A stretch of 64,000 bases of DNA from CAZOBJ01 sp964577825 (GCA_964577825.1 CAZOBJ010000001.1:11877-75876); one strand, 5' to 3'. Shown: positions 54,458-62,397, counted from the first letter of the stretch. The notes: generated from the letters alone by a model not told the origin. Translations and numbers: made by a program.

Positions 54458-55629
54458 TCCTCCATTCCGGCCAGTGTGTGCAGGCAGTTGCGCAGTGCGC
54501 CGCGTACGGCGGTCCTCGCGGCGCTCTCCTCGGATGATGTACGGTCCGGCTTCAGGCCGCGGGCGGACGCCGAGGCATTGGCCAGCGGGCTGCCGTCCCG
54601 GGGGTCGAACGCCGTCACGGTGCACTCGACGCGGGCCTCGAAGGCCCGCAGGCCGTATGCCTCGATCCAGCCTCTGGCGGCCACAGTGCGGAGCCGCACG
54701 GCAAGCAGCCAGTCCGCCTCGGCCTCGATGGCGGCGACGCGGAGATGGCTCAGCGCTGCGGGGTCCTCGATCCATGCCCTGGCCATTGCCGGCGCCGCGT
54801 CGTCCGTTGGCCGGGGCTCGACCACGAAGTACGCCGACCTCCCGGTCAGGTCGGGGAAGACGCCCTCCAGCCGCTCCAGGCGCTCCGCGATGCGCGTGAG
54901 GGCCGCCTCGTCCTCGGTCAGGTCTAGGGCCGCCTCCAGTACGAGGGCCGCCCGGTCGGGCATTCCCGCCTCCTCGTGGGCTCGGGCCAGCGTCAGCCGC
55001 ACCGGCGCGGGCGCGTCGGGCTGCTCGTCGAGCAGCCCATCCAGGACCTCTGCCGCATCGCCCGGCCGGCCCTCGCCCAGCAGGTCGATGGCGCGCTCCA
55101 GGTCAACCGCCACCCGCGTGAGGCGGCGGATGTTGCGCTCATACTCCTCCCGCGGGTATCCCGCGAGCACGTAGTACTTGTAGCGGACGAAGGAACGGCT
55201 GAGCAGGCCCGGATCGACGTGCCACTTCTCCCAGTAGCTTTCCTTCTGGGCGACGCCGCGAATGCTCTGCCGCACGCTGGTCCGCAGTTCGCGCACGTAC
55301 TCGGCGTCGTTGGTGTCACTGCCTCGGGGTGCATAGCCGCGCTCGCGGATGGTCTCCTGGCTTAGGACCTCGACCTCGGTCTGGCGCAGCGCGGCGGCCT
55401 GCTCCCGCGCGTGCTCCATGGCCCGACTGCGCATGGCCCGCTCATCCAGCACGTTCCTGCCGACGGCGAGGCCGACCAGCAGCATTTCGGTGTCCGTGTC
55501 GGCCGGCGTGCGGGTCACCCATTCGGGCGTCGTCCTGGACTGGCCCTGAAGCGTCTCGGATGCGCACGAAACCGTCAGCGCGCACGAGACGACGCACGCG
55601 ATGAGCTGCGTGTACCGGCGTGCCGTCAT
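54454..55629 (-). CDS. LPP20-like lipoprotein with C-terminal extension
   Basis: A 391-residue lipoprotein; the ATG at 55629 gives a signal peptide with lipobox LTVSC at Cys22. Residues about 30-165 are paralogous to the preceding small lipoprotein (PEWVTRTPADTDTEMLLVG, NVLDERAMRSRAMEHAR, YWEKWHV, YKYYVLAGYPREEYERN), an LPP20-like domain. Then comes a helical TPR-like segment (about 190-260) and a second alpha/beta domain. The stop overlaps the next ATG. Envelope role inferred from architecture only. Confidence 0.7.
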   Translation of the reverse strand: MTARRYTQLIACVVSCALTVSCASETLQGQSRTTPEWVTRTPADTDTEMLLVGLAVGRNVLDERAMRSRAMEHAREQAAALRQTEVEVLSQETIRERGYAPRGSDTNDAEYVRELRTSVRQSIRGVAQKESYWEKWHVDPGLLSRSFVRYKYYVLAGYPREEYERNIRRLTRVAVDLERAIDLLGEGRPGDAAEVLDGLLDEQPDAPAPVRLTLARAHEEAGMPDRAALVLEAALDLTEDEAALTRIAERLERLEGVFPDLTGRSAYFVVEPRPTDDAAPAMARAWIEDPAALSHLRVAAIEAEADWLLAVRLRTVAARGWIEAYGLRAFEARVECTVTAFDPRDGSPLANASASARGLKPDRTSSEESAARTAVRGALRNCLHTLAGMEE

Positions 55630-55660
55630 GGCCAGGTCCCCGGATGCAGAGTACGGGCCG

Positions 55661-56206
55661 TCAGGCCCCACGCTCCAGGTCGGCCGCTACGTTCTCGGCG
55701 AGCGCCTTGAGCAGGCGCTCGTAGATCGCCTTCGGCATGACCGCCTTGACGTAGTACTTGTATTTCGTGTAGCCGAAGAGGCCGAAGCCCTGCTTGACCT
55801 TCCATTTCTCCCAATAGTGCGCGTCCTGCTTGACCCCCGGCATGGCCTGGTCAACTCTGCTCTTGACCTCGGCAGTGTAGGCCGCATTGTCGACGTCCTT
55901 GCCCAGGTGCGGGGCGCCCCTCTGTTCGACGATGTCGATAGCCTCGCGGACCATGTCGGTCTGGAGGGAGGAGGCTATCTGGTCCCGCACGTCCTCCATG
56001 GCGCGGTTGCGGGCGTTCTTCTCGTCAAGGATGTTGTCAGCCAGGGACATGCCGACGAACACCTTGCTTTCCTGCGTATCCTCCGGGGTCTGTACCACCC
56101 AGATGGGCGGCCCCGGGTGACTGGATTCGAGCCTCTTCTCGTAGGTGCAGCCTGCGAGGGCCGCGGCACAGACCAGCACGGCCAGGACACCGATCCTGCC
56201 TTTCAT
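55661..56206 (-). CDS. LPP20-like lipoprotein
   Basis: A 181-residue lipoprotein with lipobox LAGC at Cys20. The mature part (PPIWVVQTPEDTQESKVFVG, NILDEKNARNRAMEDVRDQ, YWEKWKV, YKYYVKAVMPKAIYER) is LPP20-like and paralogous to the first domain of the next gene. The ribosome site AAGGAGGT is a perfect match and the promoter is near consensus, so it should be strongly expressed. It leads the three-lipoprotein operon. Confidence 0.75.
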   Translation of the reverse strand: MKGRIGVLAVLVCAAALAGCTYEKRLESSHPGPPIWVVQTPEDTQESKVFVGMSLADNILDEKNARNRAMEDVRDQIASSLQTDMVREAIDIVEQRGAPHLGKDVDNAAYTAEVKSRVDQAMPGVKQDAHYWEKWKVKQGFGLFGYTKYKYYVKAVMPKAIYERLLKALAENVAADLERGA

Positions 56207-56292
56207 AGTGCCACCTCCTTCTCCAGCAAGTCACGTTGCGATTCCGGACGCAACTGCCGCGCGTCCCCGCATTTGCACGGCGCGCTCCAACA

Positions 56293-56321
56293 ACTGTATG
56301 GGCTGGGTCGGGCATTGTCAA
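56293..56321 (-). promoter_or_regulatory. Promoter for the three-lipoprotein operon
   Basis: On the minus strand a perfect TTGACA (56321-56316), a 17-base spacer and TACAGT (56298-56293). Confidence 0.55.
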
Positions 56322-56413
56322 CACCTCATCCGGGCCGACCGTGCCCCGGTGCTTGTGTTCCGCCCGGGGACCGGGTACATTTCCCGCTCCGCATTGTTGG
56401 GAGAGGAGCACAC

Positions 56414-57253
56414 ATGATCTGGGGTTACGCCGGTGTCTGGCCGGGGGAGTTCAGGGTCTGGGAAGGCGATCCGTCGATGAACCAGTTGCGGTTCATCATC
56501 GAGCATGGGTTCCAGTCCACGGGCTTCAATCTCTCGGAGATGCGCGATCCCGCGCGCCGGGACGAGGTGGCGGCGCTGGTCGAGCAGCACGACCTTCGGC
56601 TCACGGCTCACGCGCACGTCAGGTGGTTCGATCCGGACGTCGACGAGGCGAGGCGCCAGACGGACGCCTTCCTGGAGGACCTGGCCGCCTACGGCGACCT
56701 GCTGCGCGTCCCCATCGTCACCATGGTGGCCGGGCGGTGCCACCGCTTCATGGACAGCCCGTCCCTGGCGGAGCAGATGGACTGCCTGGCGCAAGTCCTG
56801 CCGTACGCGGCGCAGGCGTGCTACGAGATGGGCCGCCCGCTGGGCATCGAGAACCACGGCGACTACTATTGCAGCGACCTCGTCGAGCTTTGCCAGAGGG
56901 TCCCCCACCTGGGCATCTTCCTGGACACGGGGAACACTTACCTGATAGGCGAGAAGAGCATCCCCGCCTGTCGCGAGGCCGCGCCCTACACCATCGGCAC
57001 GCACTTCAAGGACCACTACGTGCATCCCGAGCCGCAGGACGGGCTGAAGTTCGTCATCGGGGGCGCCCCGCTCGGCGAGGGCCACGTCGGCCTGGAACAG
57101 GTCTACAGGGACCTGCTGGACCTGGCGCCCGAGCCGGACAAGCTGGTGATGCACTGGGAGATGGTGCCGCCGAAGGGCATGGACGGGTTCGAGTGCCTGG
57201 AGCGGAGCTGGCGATTCGTGCGGCGGATCACGGGCCAGCCGGAGGCCGCGTAA
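56414..57253 (+). CDS. Xylose-isomerase-like sugar phosphate isomerase/epimerase
   Basis: A 279-residue TIM-barrel protein of the AP-endonuclease-2/sugar isomerase superfamily. The metal ligands are visible as Glu in IENHGDYY, Asp in LDTGN, His in GTHFKDHY and Glu in MHWEM. A GAGAGGAG ribosome site lies just before the ATG. It converges with dgoD, with 15 bases between stops. Such enzymes epimerise or isomerise keto-sugars in catabolic clusters; substrate unknown. Confidence 0.82.
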   Translation: MIWGYAGVWPGEFRVWEGDPSMNQLRFIIEHGFQSTGFNLSEMRDPARRDEVAALVEQHDLRLTAHAHVRWFDPDVDEARRQTDAFLEDLAAYGDLLRVPIVTMVAGRCHRFMDSPSLAEQMDCLAQVLPYAAQACYEMGRPLGIENHGDYYCSDLVELCQRVPHLGIFLDTGNTYLIGEKSIPACREAAPYTIGTHFKDHYVHPEPQDGLKFVIGGAPLGEGHVGLEQVYRDLLDLAPEPDKLVMHWEMVPPKGMDGFECLERSWRFVRRITGQPEAA

Positions 57254-57268
57254 GGGAGCCGAGCGCAT

Positions 57269-58384
57269 TCACCAATCGGCCACCGAACCGTCCTCGTGCC
57301 AGAGCCGCGGGTTCTCCCACGAGCCGTCGTAGAGCTTCTCCTCCAGGGCCTCCTCGTCGATCTCAATGCCGAGCCCGGGCGCCGTCGGCACGTCCACGTG
57401 GCCCTTCGAGACGACGAAGGGCGTCTTCAGGTAGCCCTCGCCGAGGCAGACCTGCTCCTGGCAGAGGAAGTTGGGCGTGCAGGCGTCCAGTTGCAGTGAA
57501 GCGGCCAGCGCGATCGGCCCGAGGGGGCAGTGGGGCGCCACTGCCGCGTAGCAGGCCTCCGCCATGGCGGCGATCTTGCGCACCTCGAAGATGCCGCCCG
57601 CGTGAGAGAGGTCCGGTTGGAGGATCGCCGCGGCGCGCTTCTCGAGCACCTCTCGGAACGCCCACTTCGTGAAGAGCCGCTCCCCCGTAGCGATCGGCAC
57701 GGTCGTGCTCCGGGCGATCCCCGCCAGGGCGTCCACGTCCCCGGGCAGGCAGGGCTCCTCGACGAACATCGGGCGGTACGGCTCCAGGGCCTTGATGAGT
57801 TGCAGGGCGAGCGCGGGGCTCACGCGGCCGTGGAAGTCAATGCCGATGTCCACCTCCGCTCCCACGGCCTCGCGGAGGGCGGCGATCCGGGCGACGGCCT
57901 CCCGCACGAACTCCCCGCTCTCGACGAACCGCGCTGCGCCGAAGGGGGCCGTCTTGACGGCCGTTATTCCTGCGGCAGCGGCCTCCCGTCCCGACGCGGC
58001 ATATTCGTCGGGGCTCTTGCCGTGGACGTGGCCGTAGACCCGTATCCTGTCGCGCACGGCCCCGCCGAGGAGTTGGTAAACAGGCACGCCGAGCCACTTG
58101 CCCGTGATGTCCCACATCGCCTGCTCGATGCCGCTGAGGGCGCTCGTCAGGACCGGGCCGCCCCGATAGAAGCCGCCCCGGTAGATGGCCTGCCAGTGTC
58201 GCTCGATGCGGCGCGGGTCCTTGCCGATGAGGTAGCGCCCCATCTCCTGGACGGCGGCCGCGGTGCTGCGCGACCAGCCCTCGACGACCGGCTCGCCCCA
58301 GCCGGCGATCCCCTCGTCCGTGTGGGCCTTCAGGAACACCCAGCGGGGCCTGACGTAGAAAGTCTCAAGCTTTGTGATCTTCAC
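57269..58384 (-). CDS. dgoD: D-galactonate dehydratase-like enolase-superfamily enzyme
   Basis: A 371-residue enzyme that should dehydrate galactonate (or a near relative) to the 2-keto-3-deoxy acid. It aligns from end to end with E. coli DgoD, with the catalytic set D183, H185, E209, E235 and H285 at the same positions, and it begins MKITKLETFYV. The start is a GTG with a GGGAG site, overlapping the stop of the SDR relic (GTGA). It is divergent from the eda-kdgK operon, which would process the product. Confidence 0.92.
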   Translation of the reverse strand: MKITKLETFYVRPRWVFLKAHTDEGIAGWGEPVVEGWSRSTAAAVQEMGRYLIGKDPRRIERHWQAIYRGGFYRGGPVLTSALSGIEQAMWDITGKWLGVPVYQLLGGAVRDRIRVYGHVHGKSPDEYAASGREAAAAGITAVKTAPFGAARFVESGEFVREAVARIAALREAVGAEVDIGIDFHGRVSPALALQLIKALEPYRPMFVEEPCLPGDVDALAGIARSTTVPIATGERLFTKWAFREVLEKRAAAILQPDLSHAGGIFEVRKIAAMAEACYAAVAPHCPLGPIALAASLQLDACTPNFLCQEQVCLGEGYLKTPFVVSKGHVDVPTAPGLGIEIDEEALEEKLYDGSWENPRLWHEDGSVADW

Positions 58385-58482
58385 AGGCCGTCTCCCAGCA
58401 AACAGGGCAGGGCCGTTGCCTTCCCGATGCCCGACGGGGAGCCCGTGACGATGATGGCCTTTCCCTCGAACCGCTTGTCCAT
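58381..58482 (-). pseudogene. N-terminal relic of a short-chain dehydrogenase
   Basis: A 33-codon frame starts at an ATG with an AAGGGAG ribosome site and reads MDKRFEGKAIIVTGSPSGIG, the standard SDR opening with the TGxxxGIG nucleotide motif. After about 25 codons the similarity ends and a TGA overlaps the dgoD GTG. The body of a roughly 250-residue enzyme has been deleted, but the promoter, ribosome site and start remain and now act as a leader for dgoD. Confidence 0.72.
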
Positions 58483-58539
58483 GCCTTTGCGCTCCCTTCG
58501 CTGGCGGGTCCGGAGCCGTGCGGACCGGACACCGGGGAG

Positions 58540-58568
58540 GTTATACCGGCGCCGCAAGCGGCCAGCAA
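58540..58568 (-). promoter_or_regulatory. Promoter for the SDR relic and dgoD
   Basis: On the minus strand TTGCTG (58568-58563), a 17-base spacer and TATAAC (58545-58540). Confidence 0.5.
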
Positions 58569-58594
58569 GTGCGCCCCGCCCGGCGGCGCTTTCC

Positions 58595-58623
58595 TTGAAC
58601 GGGCGGACGAAAGCAGTTAGTCT
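58595..58623 (+). promoter_or_regulatory. Candidate promoter for eda-kdgK
   Basis: TTGAAC (58595-58600), a 17-base spacer and TAGTCT (58618-58623). It is divergent from the dgoD promoter, with about 26 bases between the two -35 elements. Confidence 0.33.
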
Positions 58624-58668
58624 GCCACGTCGTGTTGGTCATCGGGCCGGCTGTGAGGGATGAGGACC

Positions 58669-59325
58669 ATGTTTGACGAGCAGATCGCGAGCAGGATCGA
58701 GAAATGCGGCGTCGTGGCCGTTCTGACGGTCGAGCGGCCGGAGGACGCCGCCCCCCTGGCGCGGGCGCTGCTGGAGGGCGGCGTCGAGGCGATGGAGCTG
58801 ACGCTGCGCACGGAGGCTGCCGTCGAGGCCCTCAAGGCCGTCGTCGCCGAGGTGCCTGAGATGCTGGCGGGGGTCGGCACGGTGCTGACGCCCGAGCAGG
58901 TAGCGCTCGTCAGCCAGGCCAGGGCGGCCTTCGCGGTGGCGCCCGGGACTAACCCGCGCGTCATCGAGGCCGCGCGCGAGCTGGGCCTCTCTTTCGCGCC
59001 CGGCGTGGCGACGCCGTCGGACGTCGAGCGCGCGTTGGAGTTCGGGTGCCGCACGCTCAAGTTCTTCCCCGCCGAACGTATCGGCGGCCTGCCTTACCTG
59101 AAGAGCATGGCTGCCCCGTACGCCCACCTCGGTCCGCGCTTCATGCCGCTCGGGGGCGTCAACGCGGACAATATGTCCGACTACCTGACCAGCCCGCTGA
59201 TACTGGCCGTGGGCGGCTCGTGGATAGCCCCGAAAGACGGCATCCGCAACCGCGACTGGCCGGGCATCGCACGGACGGCCCGCGAGGCGACCGCAATCGT
59301 CCGGCGCGTGCGCGGCTCCGGCTGA
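58669..59325 (+). CDS. eda: KDPG/KHG (2-keto-3-deoxy-6-phosphogluconate) aldolase
   Basis: A 218-residue class I aldolase cleaving 2-keto-3-deoxy-phospho-sugar acids to pyruvate and an aldehyde. MELTLRT holds the catalytic Glu43 and CRTLKFFPAE the Schiff-base Lys131; GVGTVL and PLGGVN complete the phosphate site. The ATG at 58669 has a GAGG site; one three codons upstream is possible. The first gene of the + operon, it would use the product of kdgK. Confidence 0.93.
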   Translation: MFDEQIASRIEKCGVVAVLTVERPEDAAPLARALLEGGVEAMELTLRTEAAVEALKAVVAEVPEMLAGVGTVLTPEQVALVSQARAAFAVAPGTNPRVIEAARELGLSFAPGVATPSDVERALEFGCRTLKFFPAERIGGLPYLKSMAAPYAHLGPRFMPLGGVNADNMSDYLTSPLILAVGGSWIAPKDGIRNRDWPGIARTAREATAIVRRVRGSG

Positions 59326-59354
59326 CCGCCAACTTTCAGAAAGGCGCGGCTGCA

Positions 59355-60446
59355 ATGAGCAAGATAGTCACGTTCGGCGAAATTATGGCCAGGATGGCGG
59401 CGCCGGGGTTCCTGCGCTTCGGGCAGACGATGCCCGGGCGCATGGACGTGACGTTCGCCGGCGCGGAGGCCAACGTCGCCGCGTCCGTCGTCCTGCTGGG
59501 CGGCGAGGCGGCTTTCGTCACGGCCCTGCCGGCCAATCCCCTCGCCGACGCCTGCCTGGCCTCCCTGCGCGCCGTCGGCGTTGACGTGTCGCACGTCCTG
59601 CGCCGGGACGAGGGCCGGCTCGGCCTCTACTTCCTCGAAACCGGCGCCAACCAGAGGCCCAGCCGGGTCGTCTATGACCGCGCCGGCTCGACCGTCTCGC
59701 TGACGCCCGCCGACGCCTACCCGTGGGCGGAGGTCTTCGCGGGCGCCGGCTGGTTCCACGTCACCGGCATCACGCCTGCTATCTCGAAGTGCGCCGCCGA
59801 CGCGACGCTCGCCGCTGTCCAGGCCGCCAGGGCCGCCGGCCTGACCGTCTCCTGCGACCTGAACTTCCGCAAGAAGCTCTGGCGGTGGGAGCCGGGCACG
59901 GAGCCCCGCGCCCTCGCCGAAAGGGCGATGCGCCGCGTGCTGCCGTTCGTTGACCTCGTCGTAGCCAACGAGGAGGACGCCGCCAAAGTCCTCTCCATCG
60001 AGGCCGAAGAGACGGACGTCGAGGCCGGCCGCCTCGCCGTCGAGCGCTACCCCGAGGTCGCCCGCGCCGTCGTCGCCCAGTTCGCCAACGTCAGCCGCGT
60101 CGGCATCACCCTGCGCGAGAGCGTCTCGGCCTCGCACAACAACTGGGGCGCCATGCTCTACGACGCCGCCGAGGACGCCGCCTACTTCGCCCCGACCGAG
60201 GGCGGCGCATATCGGCCCTACCAGATCAGGAACATCGTGGACCGCGTCGGCGGCGGGGACGCCTTCGCGGCGGGGCTCATCCACGCGCTGATGACGCCCG
60301 AACTCGCCGCGCCCGGGACGGCCGTTGCCTTCGCCGCGGCGTCGTCCTGCCTGGCGCACTCCATCCTGGGGGATCTCAACGTGTCGAGCCGCGCCGAGGT
60401 CGAGGCGCTCATGAAGGGGTCCGGCTCGGGCCGCGTCGTCCGCTGA
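59355..60446 (+). CDS. kdgK: 2-keto-3-deoxygluconate kinase (PfkB family)
   Basis: A 363-residue PfkB-family kinase likely phosphorylating 2-keto-3-deoxygluconate or -galactonate. FGEIMARM at the start, GGEAAFVTALP, DLNFRKKLW with the conserved NxR-K of KDG kinases, and the GGGDAFAAGL anion-hole/catalytic Asp motif are clear. It is about 50 residues longer than the E. coli enzyme. It begins 29 bases after eda and the two form the lower KDG pathway with dgoD. Confidence 0.9.
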   Translation: MSKIVTFGEIMARMAAPGFLRFGQTMPGRMDVTFAGAEANVAASVVLLGGEAAFVTALPANPLADACLASLRAVGVDVSHVLRRDEGRLGLYFLETGANQRPSRVVYDRAGSTVSLTPADAYPWAEVFAGAGWFHVTGITPAISKCAADATLAAVQAARAAGLTVSCDLNFRKKLWRWEPGTEPRALAERAMRRVLPFVDLVVANEEDAAKVLSIEAEETDVEAGRLAVERYPEVARAVVAQFANVSRVGITLRESVSASHNNWGAMLYDAAEDAAYFAPTEGGAYRPYQIRNIVDRVGGGDAFAAGLIHALMTPELAAPGTAVAFAAASSCLAHSILGDLNVSSRAEVEALMKGSGSGRVVR

Positions 60447-60488
60447 GGCGCGCCGCTCCGGCCGACCCCCATGCGAAGGGAGGCGGGG

Positions 60489-61619
60489 ATGAAGATAACC
60501 GGCATCCGCACGTTCCTCATCGGCAATCCGTGGAAGAACTGGGTGATCGCGCGCGTCGAGACGGACGAGGGCCTCAGCGGCCTCGGCGAGGCCACGTCCC
60601 CGACGGCCGGGGCGCTGGCGGCCGAACTGAAGGAACTGAGCCGCTTCGTCGTCGGCATGGACCCCCGCGAGCCCGTGCGCGTCTATGAGGCGATGTACAA
60701 GGGCGTCTTCCTGCGCAACACCCCCGGCATCTGCGCCATCGAGATCGCCTGCTGGGACATCCTGGGCAAGAGCCTCGGTGCGCCGCTCTGGCGGCTTCTC
60801 GGCGGCAGGGCGCAGGGCCGGCTCCGCGCCTACGCCAACGGCTGGTACAAGTGCCCCCGCGAGCCCGCCGCTTTCGCCGAACGCGCCGTCGCCGTGAAGG
60901 AGATGGGCTACACGGCCCTGAAGTTCGACCCCTTCGGCGCGGCCTACCTCGACCTCGACACGGCCGAACAGAAGCTCTCGCTCTCGCTGGTGCGGGCCGT
61001 GCGCGACGCCGTGGGGGAGGGCGTGGACCTGCTGATCGAGGGGCACGACCGCTTCAGCACGAGCACGGCGGTCCGGGTCGGCCGGGCGTTGGAGGAGTTC
61101 CGTCCGGCGTGGTTCGAGACCCCCGTGCACTCGGCGGATCTCAAGGCCACGGTCGAGGTTGCGCGGGCGATCCCGGTGCCGGTGGCCAGCGGGGAGCGCC
61201 TCTCGCGTCTGAGCGAGTTCGCCGACCTGCTCGCGCCGAGGGCCGTTTCCATCGTCCAGCCGGAGCCGTTGCGTTGCGGGGGCGTGGGCGGCACGGTGCG
61301 GGTGGCGGCGCTGGCCCGGGCGCACGGCGCGCTGGTCGCCTGCCACCAGGCGCAGAGCCCCCTGAGCACCGCCCTGAACGCCCACCTGCACGCTGCCATG
61401 CCGAACTTCATGATCCAGGAGTGCTTCGACGACTTCCTGGAGCCCTGGGCGCGGGACCTGTTCCCCGGCGTGCCGCGCGTGGTGGACGGCTGCATCGAGC
61501 CGCCCGACGCATCCGGCATCGGCGTCGAGCTGAACGAGGAAGAGGCCGCCCGGCACCCGTATGGCGAGGACAAGTTCATCCGCCTCTTCGAGCCCGGCTG
61601 GGAGCGCCGCCGGCGCTAG
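60489..61619 (+). CDS. Mandelate racemase/muconate-lactonizing-type enolase-superfamily enzyme
   Basis: A 376-residue sugar-acid dehydratase-like enzyme. The N-terminal capping domain begins MKITGIRTFLIGNPWKNW. The barrel has the KFDPFG segment, metal ligands in EGHDRF, ETPV and SGERL, and a CHQAQSPL histidine motif. It is clearly distinct from dgoD, so the locus holds two acid-sugar dehydratases. The ATG at 60489 has a GGGAGG site. Last gene of the eda operon. Exact acid sugar not determined. Confidence 0.85.
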   Translation: MKITGIRTFLIGNPWKNWVIARVETDEGLSGLGEATSPTAGALAAELKELSRFVVGMDPREPVRVYEAMYKGVFLRNTPGICAIEIACWDILGKSLGAPLWRLLGGRAQGRLRAYANGWYKCPREPAAFAERAVAVKEMGYTALKFDPFGAAYLDLDTAEQKLSLSLVRAVRDAVGEGVDLLIEGHDRFSTSTAVRVGRALEEFRPAWFETPVHSADLKATVEVARAIPVPVASGERLSRLSEFADLLAPRAVSIVQPEPLRCGGVGGTVRVAALARAHGALVACHQAQSPLSTALNAHLHAAMPNFMIQECFDDFLEPWARDLFPGVPRVVDGCIEPPDASGIGVELNEEEAARHPYGEDKFIRLFEPGWERRRR

Positions 61620-61656
61620 TGGCCCGTTCAACCGATAACCTTGCACTCCGGGCCCA

Positions 61657-61712
61657 CCCCCGGCGAGACGCCGGGGGCTACCCATAGGGGTAGGCGGGGC
61701 GTCTCGCCCCGC
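61657..61712. repeat. Triple-hairpin palindromic repeat
   Basis: Three adjoining hairpins: a 9-base stem with AGA loop (61657-61677), CTACCC/GGGTAG (61678-61693) and an 8-base stem with TCT loop (61694-61712). The first and third share GGCGAGACGCC in opposite orientation, so the whole is also one large imperfect inverted repeat. The stem-plus-CTAC layout is shared with the repeats at 29.9 and 44.4 kb. Confidence 0.65.
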
Positions 61713-61779
61713 TGCCTGGTTCAGACATAACTCGCAAAACGCAAGGTGACTTCCTCATCAGGCCACTAGGCGACGGCCA

Positions 61780-61792
61780 GGGCACAACGCCC
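61780..61792. repeat. Partial copy of the 29.9-kb palindrome
   Basis: GGGC-ACAAC-GCCC is the reverse complement of the inner stem and loop of the repeat at 29898-29918. It lies in the non-coding stretch after the sugar-acid operon. Confidence 0.4.
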
Positions 61793-61863
61793 GGAGCCGC
61801 CGCTCCCGCTGCGGGCCCTGTCCGGGCGGACAATTTGTCAAAGAGCATCACCCCACCACAGGC

Positions 61864-61895
61864 CCCAGGGATGCCGTTCCTGGGAGTTTTGTTTT
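61864..61895 (+). terminator. Rho-independent terminator
   Basis: A CCCAGG/CCTGGG stem (61864-61884) is followed by a T-rich tract (GTTTTGTTTTG). It lies about 245 bases after the eda-kdgK-dehydratase operon and could end that transcript. Confidence 0.5.
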
Positions 61896-61962
61896 GTCAG
61901 GAGCCTTTACTGGGGGGTGACAAGACGGACATGCCAAGCCGCGCCCAAAGGCGCGCGGGGTG

Positions 61963-61990
61963 GATAGTCGACGGTTGATAGTTGACAGTT
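61963..61990. repeat. Four in-phase heptamers
   Basis: GATAGTC, GACGGTT, GATAGTT and GACAGTT follow each other without gaps and fit the pattern GAYRGTY. The unit length of 7 bases does not respect codons, so the repeat is not protein-driven. Confidence 0.6.
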
Positions 61991-62077
61991 AACGACGCGT
62001 GTGCCCTGATCGTTCTCGAAGGATGTTGTTTGTTTCTTGTTGCTTGCTGTCTGTTCTCTCGTTCCGCTGCGTTGTGC

Positions 62078-62104
62078 CTTCGTGTTCTTCGTGTCCTTCG
62101 TGGT
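62078..62104. repeat. Three tandem nonamers
   Basis: CTTCGTGTT, CTTCGTGTC and CTTCGTGGT are directly adjacent. On the minus strand they give the KDTKNTK-type peptide string. Confidence 0.65.
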
Positions 62105-62268
62105 GAAAGCCCTTGCCGTTCCATTCCGCATTCCCCGATCCACATTCGCATCGCCGCTGCCTTCCCTCAATCCTCATGCCTGCCGTACGGCGGACCGTGG
62201 CCTACCGTTCCCGTTGCTGCCTTTCGTCGTTACTTCGGACTTCAGCCTTCTGCCTTCGCACTTCCGCA

Positions 62269-62290
62269 CGGAACGAGTATACTCGTTCCG
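62269..62290. repeat. Perfect 22-base palindrome
   Basis: CGGAACGAGTA and its complement TACTCGTTCCG meet with no spacer. It could be a dimeric regulator site or the trace of a repeat; it lies about 80 bases before the promoter at 62369. Confidence 0.6.
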
Positions 62291-62368
62291 CGCGGCTCAT
62301 GTGTCCGATCTGGGCGCTACTGACCGATCTTTTCGTTACTGACGGATCCGGGCGCCCGGGCGGAGCCA

Positions 62369-62397
62369 TTGACTTCCACATTTCGTGCTATTAGTAT
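62369..62397 (+). promoter_or_regulatory. Promoter for the S24-like gene
   Basis: TTGACT (62369-62374), a 17-base spacer and TAGTAT (62392-62397), 30 bases before an ATG with an AGGAGAAAGGG ribosome region. Confidence 0.5.

Larger units (their letters stand above)
61913..62368. other. Non-coding, repeat-rich, lower-GC patch
   Basis: No credible gene is seen. The base composition is lower in GC than the surroundings. Short tandem units are present (separate entries), as is a 22-base palindrome. Conceptual translation of the minus strand gives the low-complexity string FTTKDTKNTK, a pattern familiar from spurious ORFs made by intergenic repeats in environmental genomes. It separates the metabolic region from a small region of unrelated short genes. 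Confidence 0.6.

Noticed and set aside
58381..58482. Genuine small protein upstream of dgoD
   Set aside because: The sequence is the start of an SDR that breaks off after the nucleotide motif; a relic or leader is simpler.
59181..61685. 834-codon minus-strand frame
   Set aside because: It is antisense to kdgK and the second dehydratase, both of which have complete catalytic motifs.
61657..62290. CRISPR array
   Set aside because: The repeats are short palindromes or tiny tandem units without regular spacers, and no cas gene is present.
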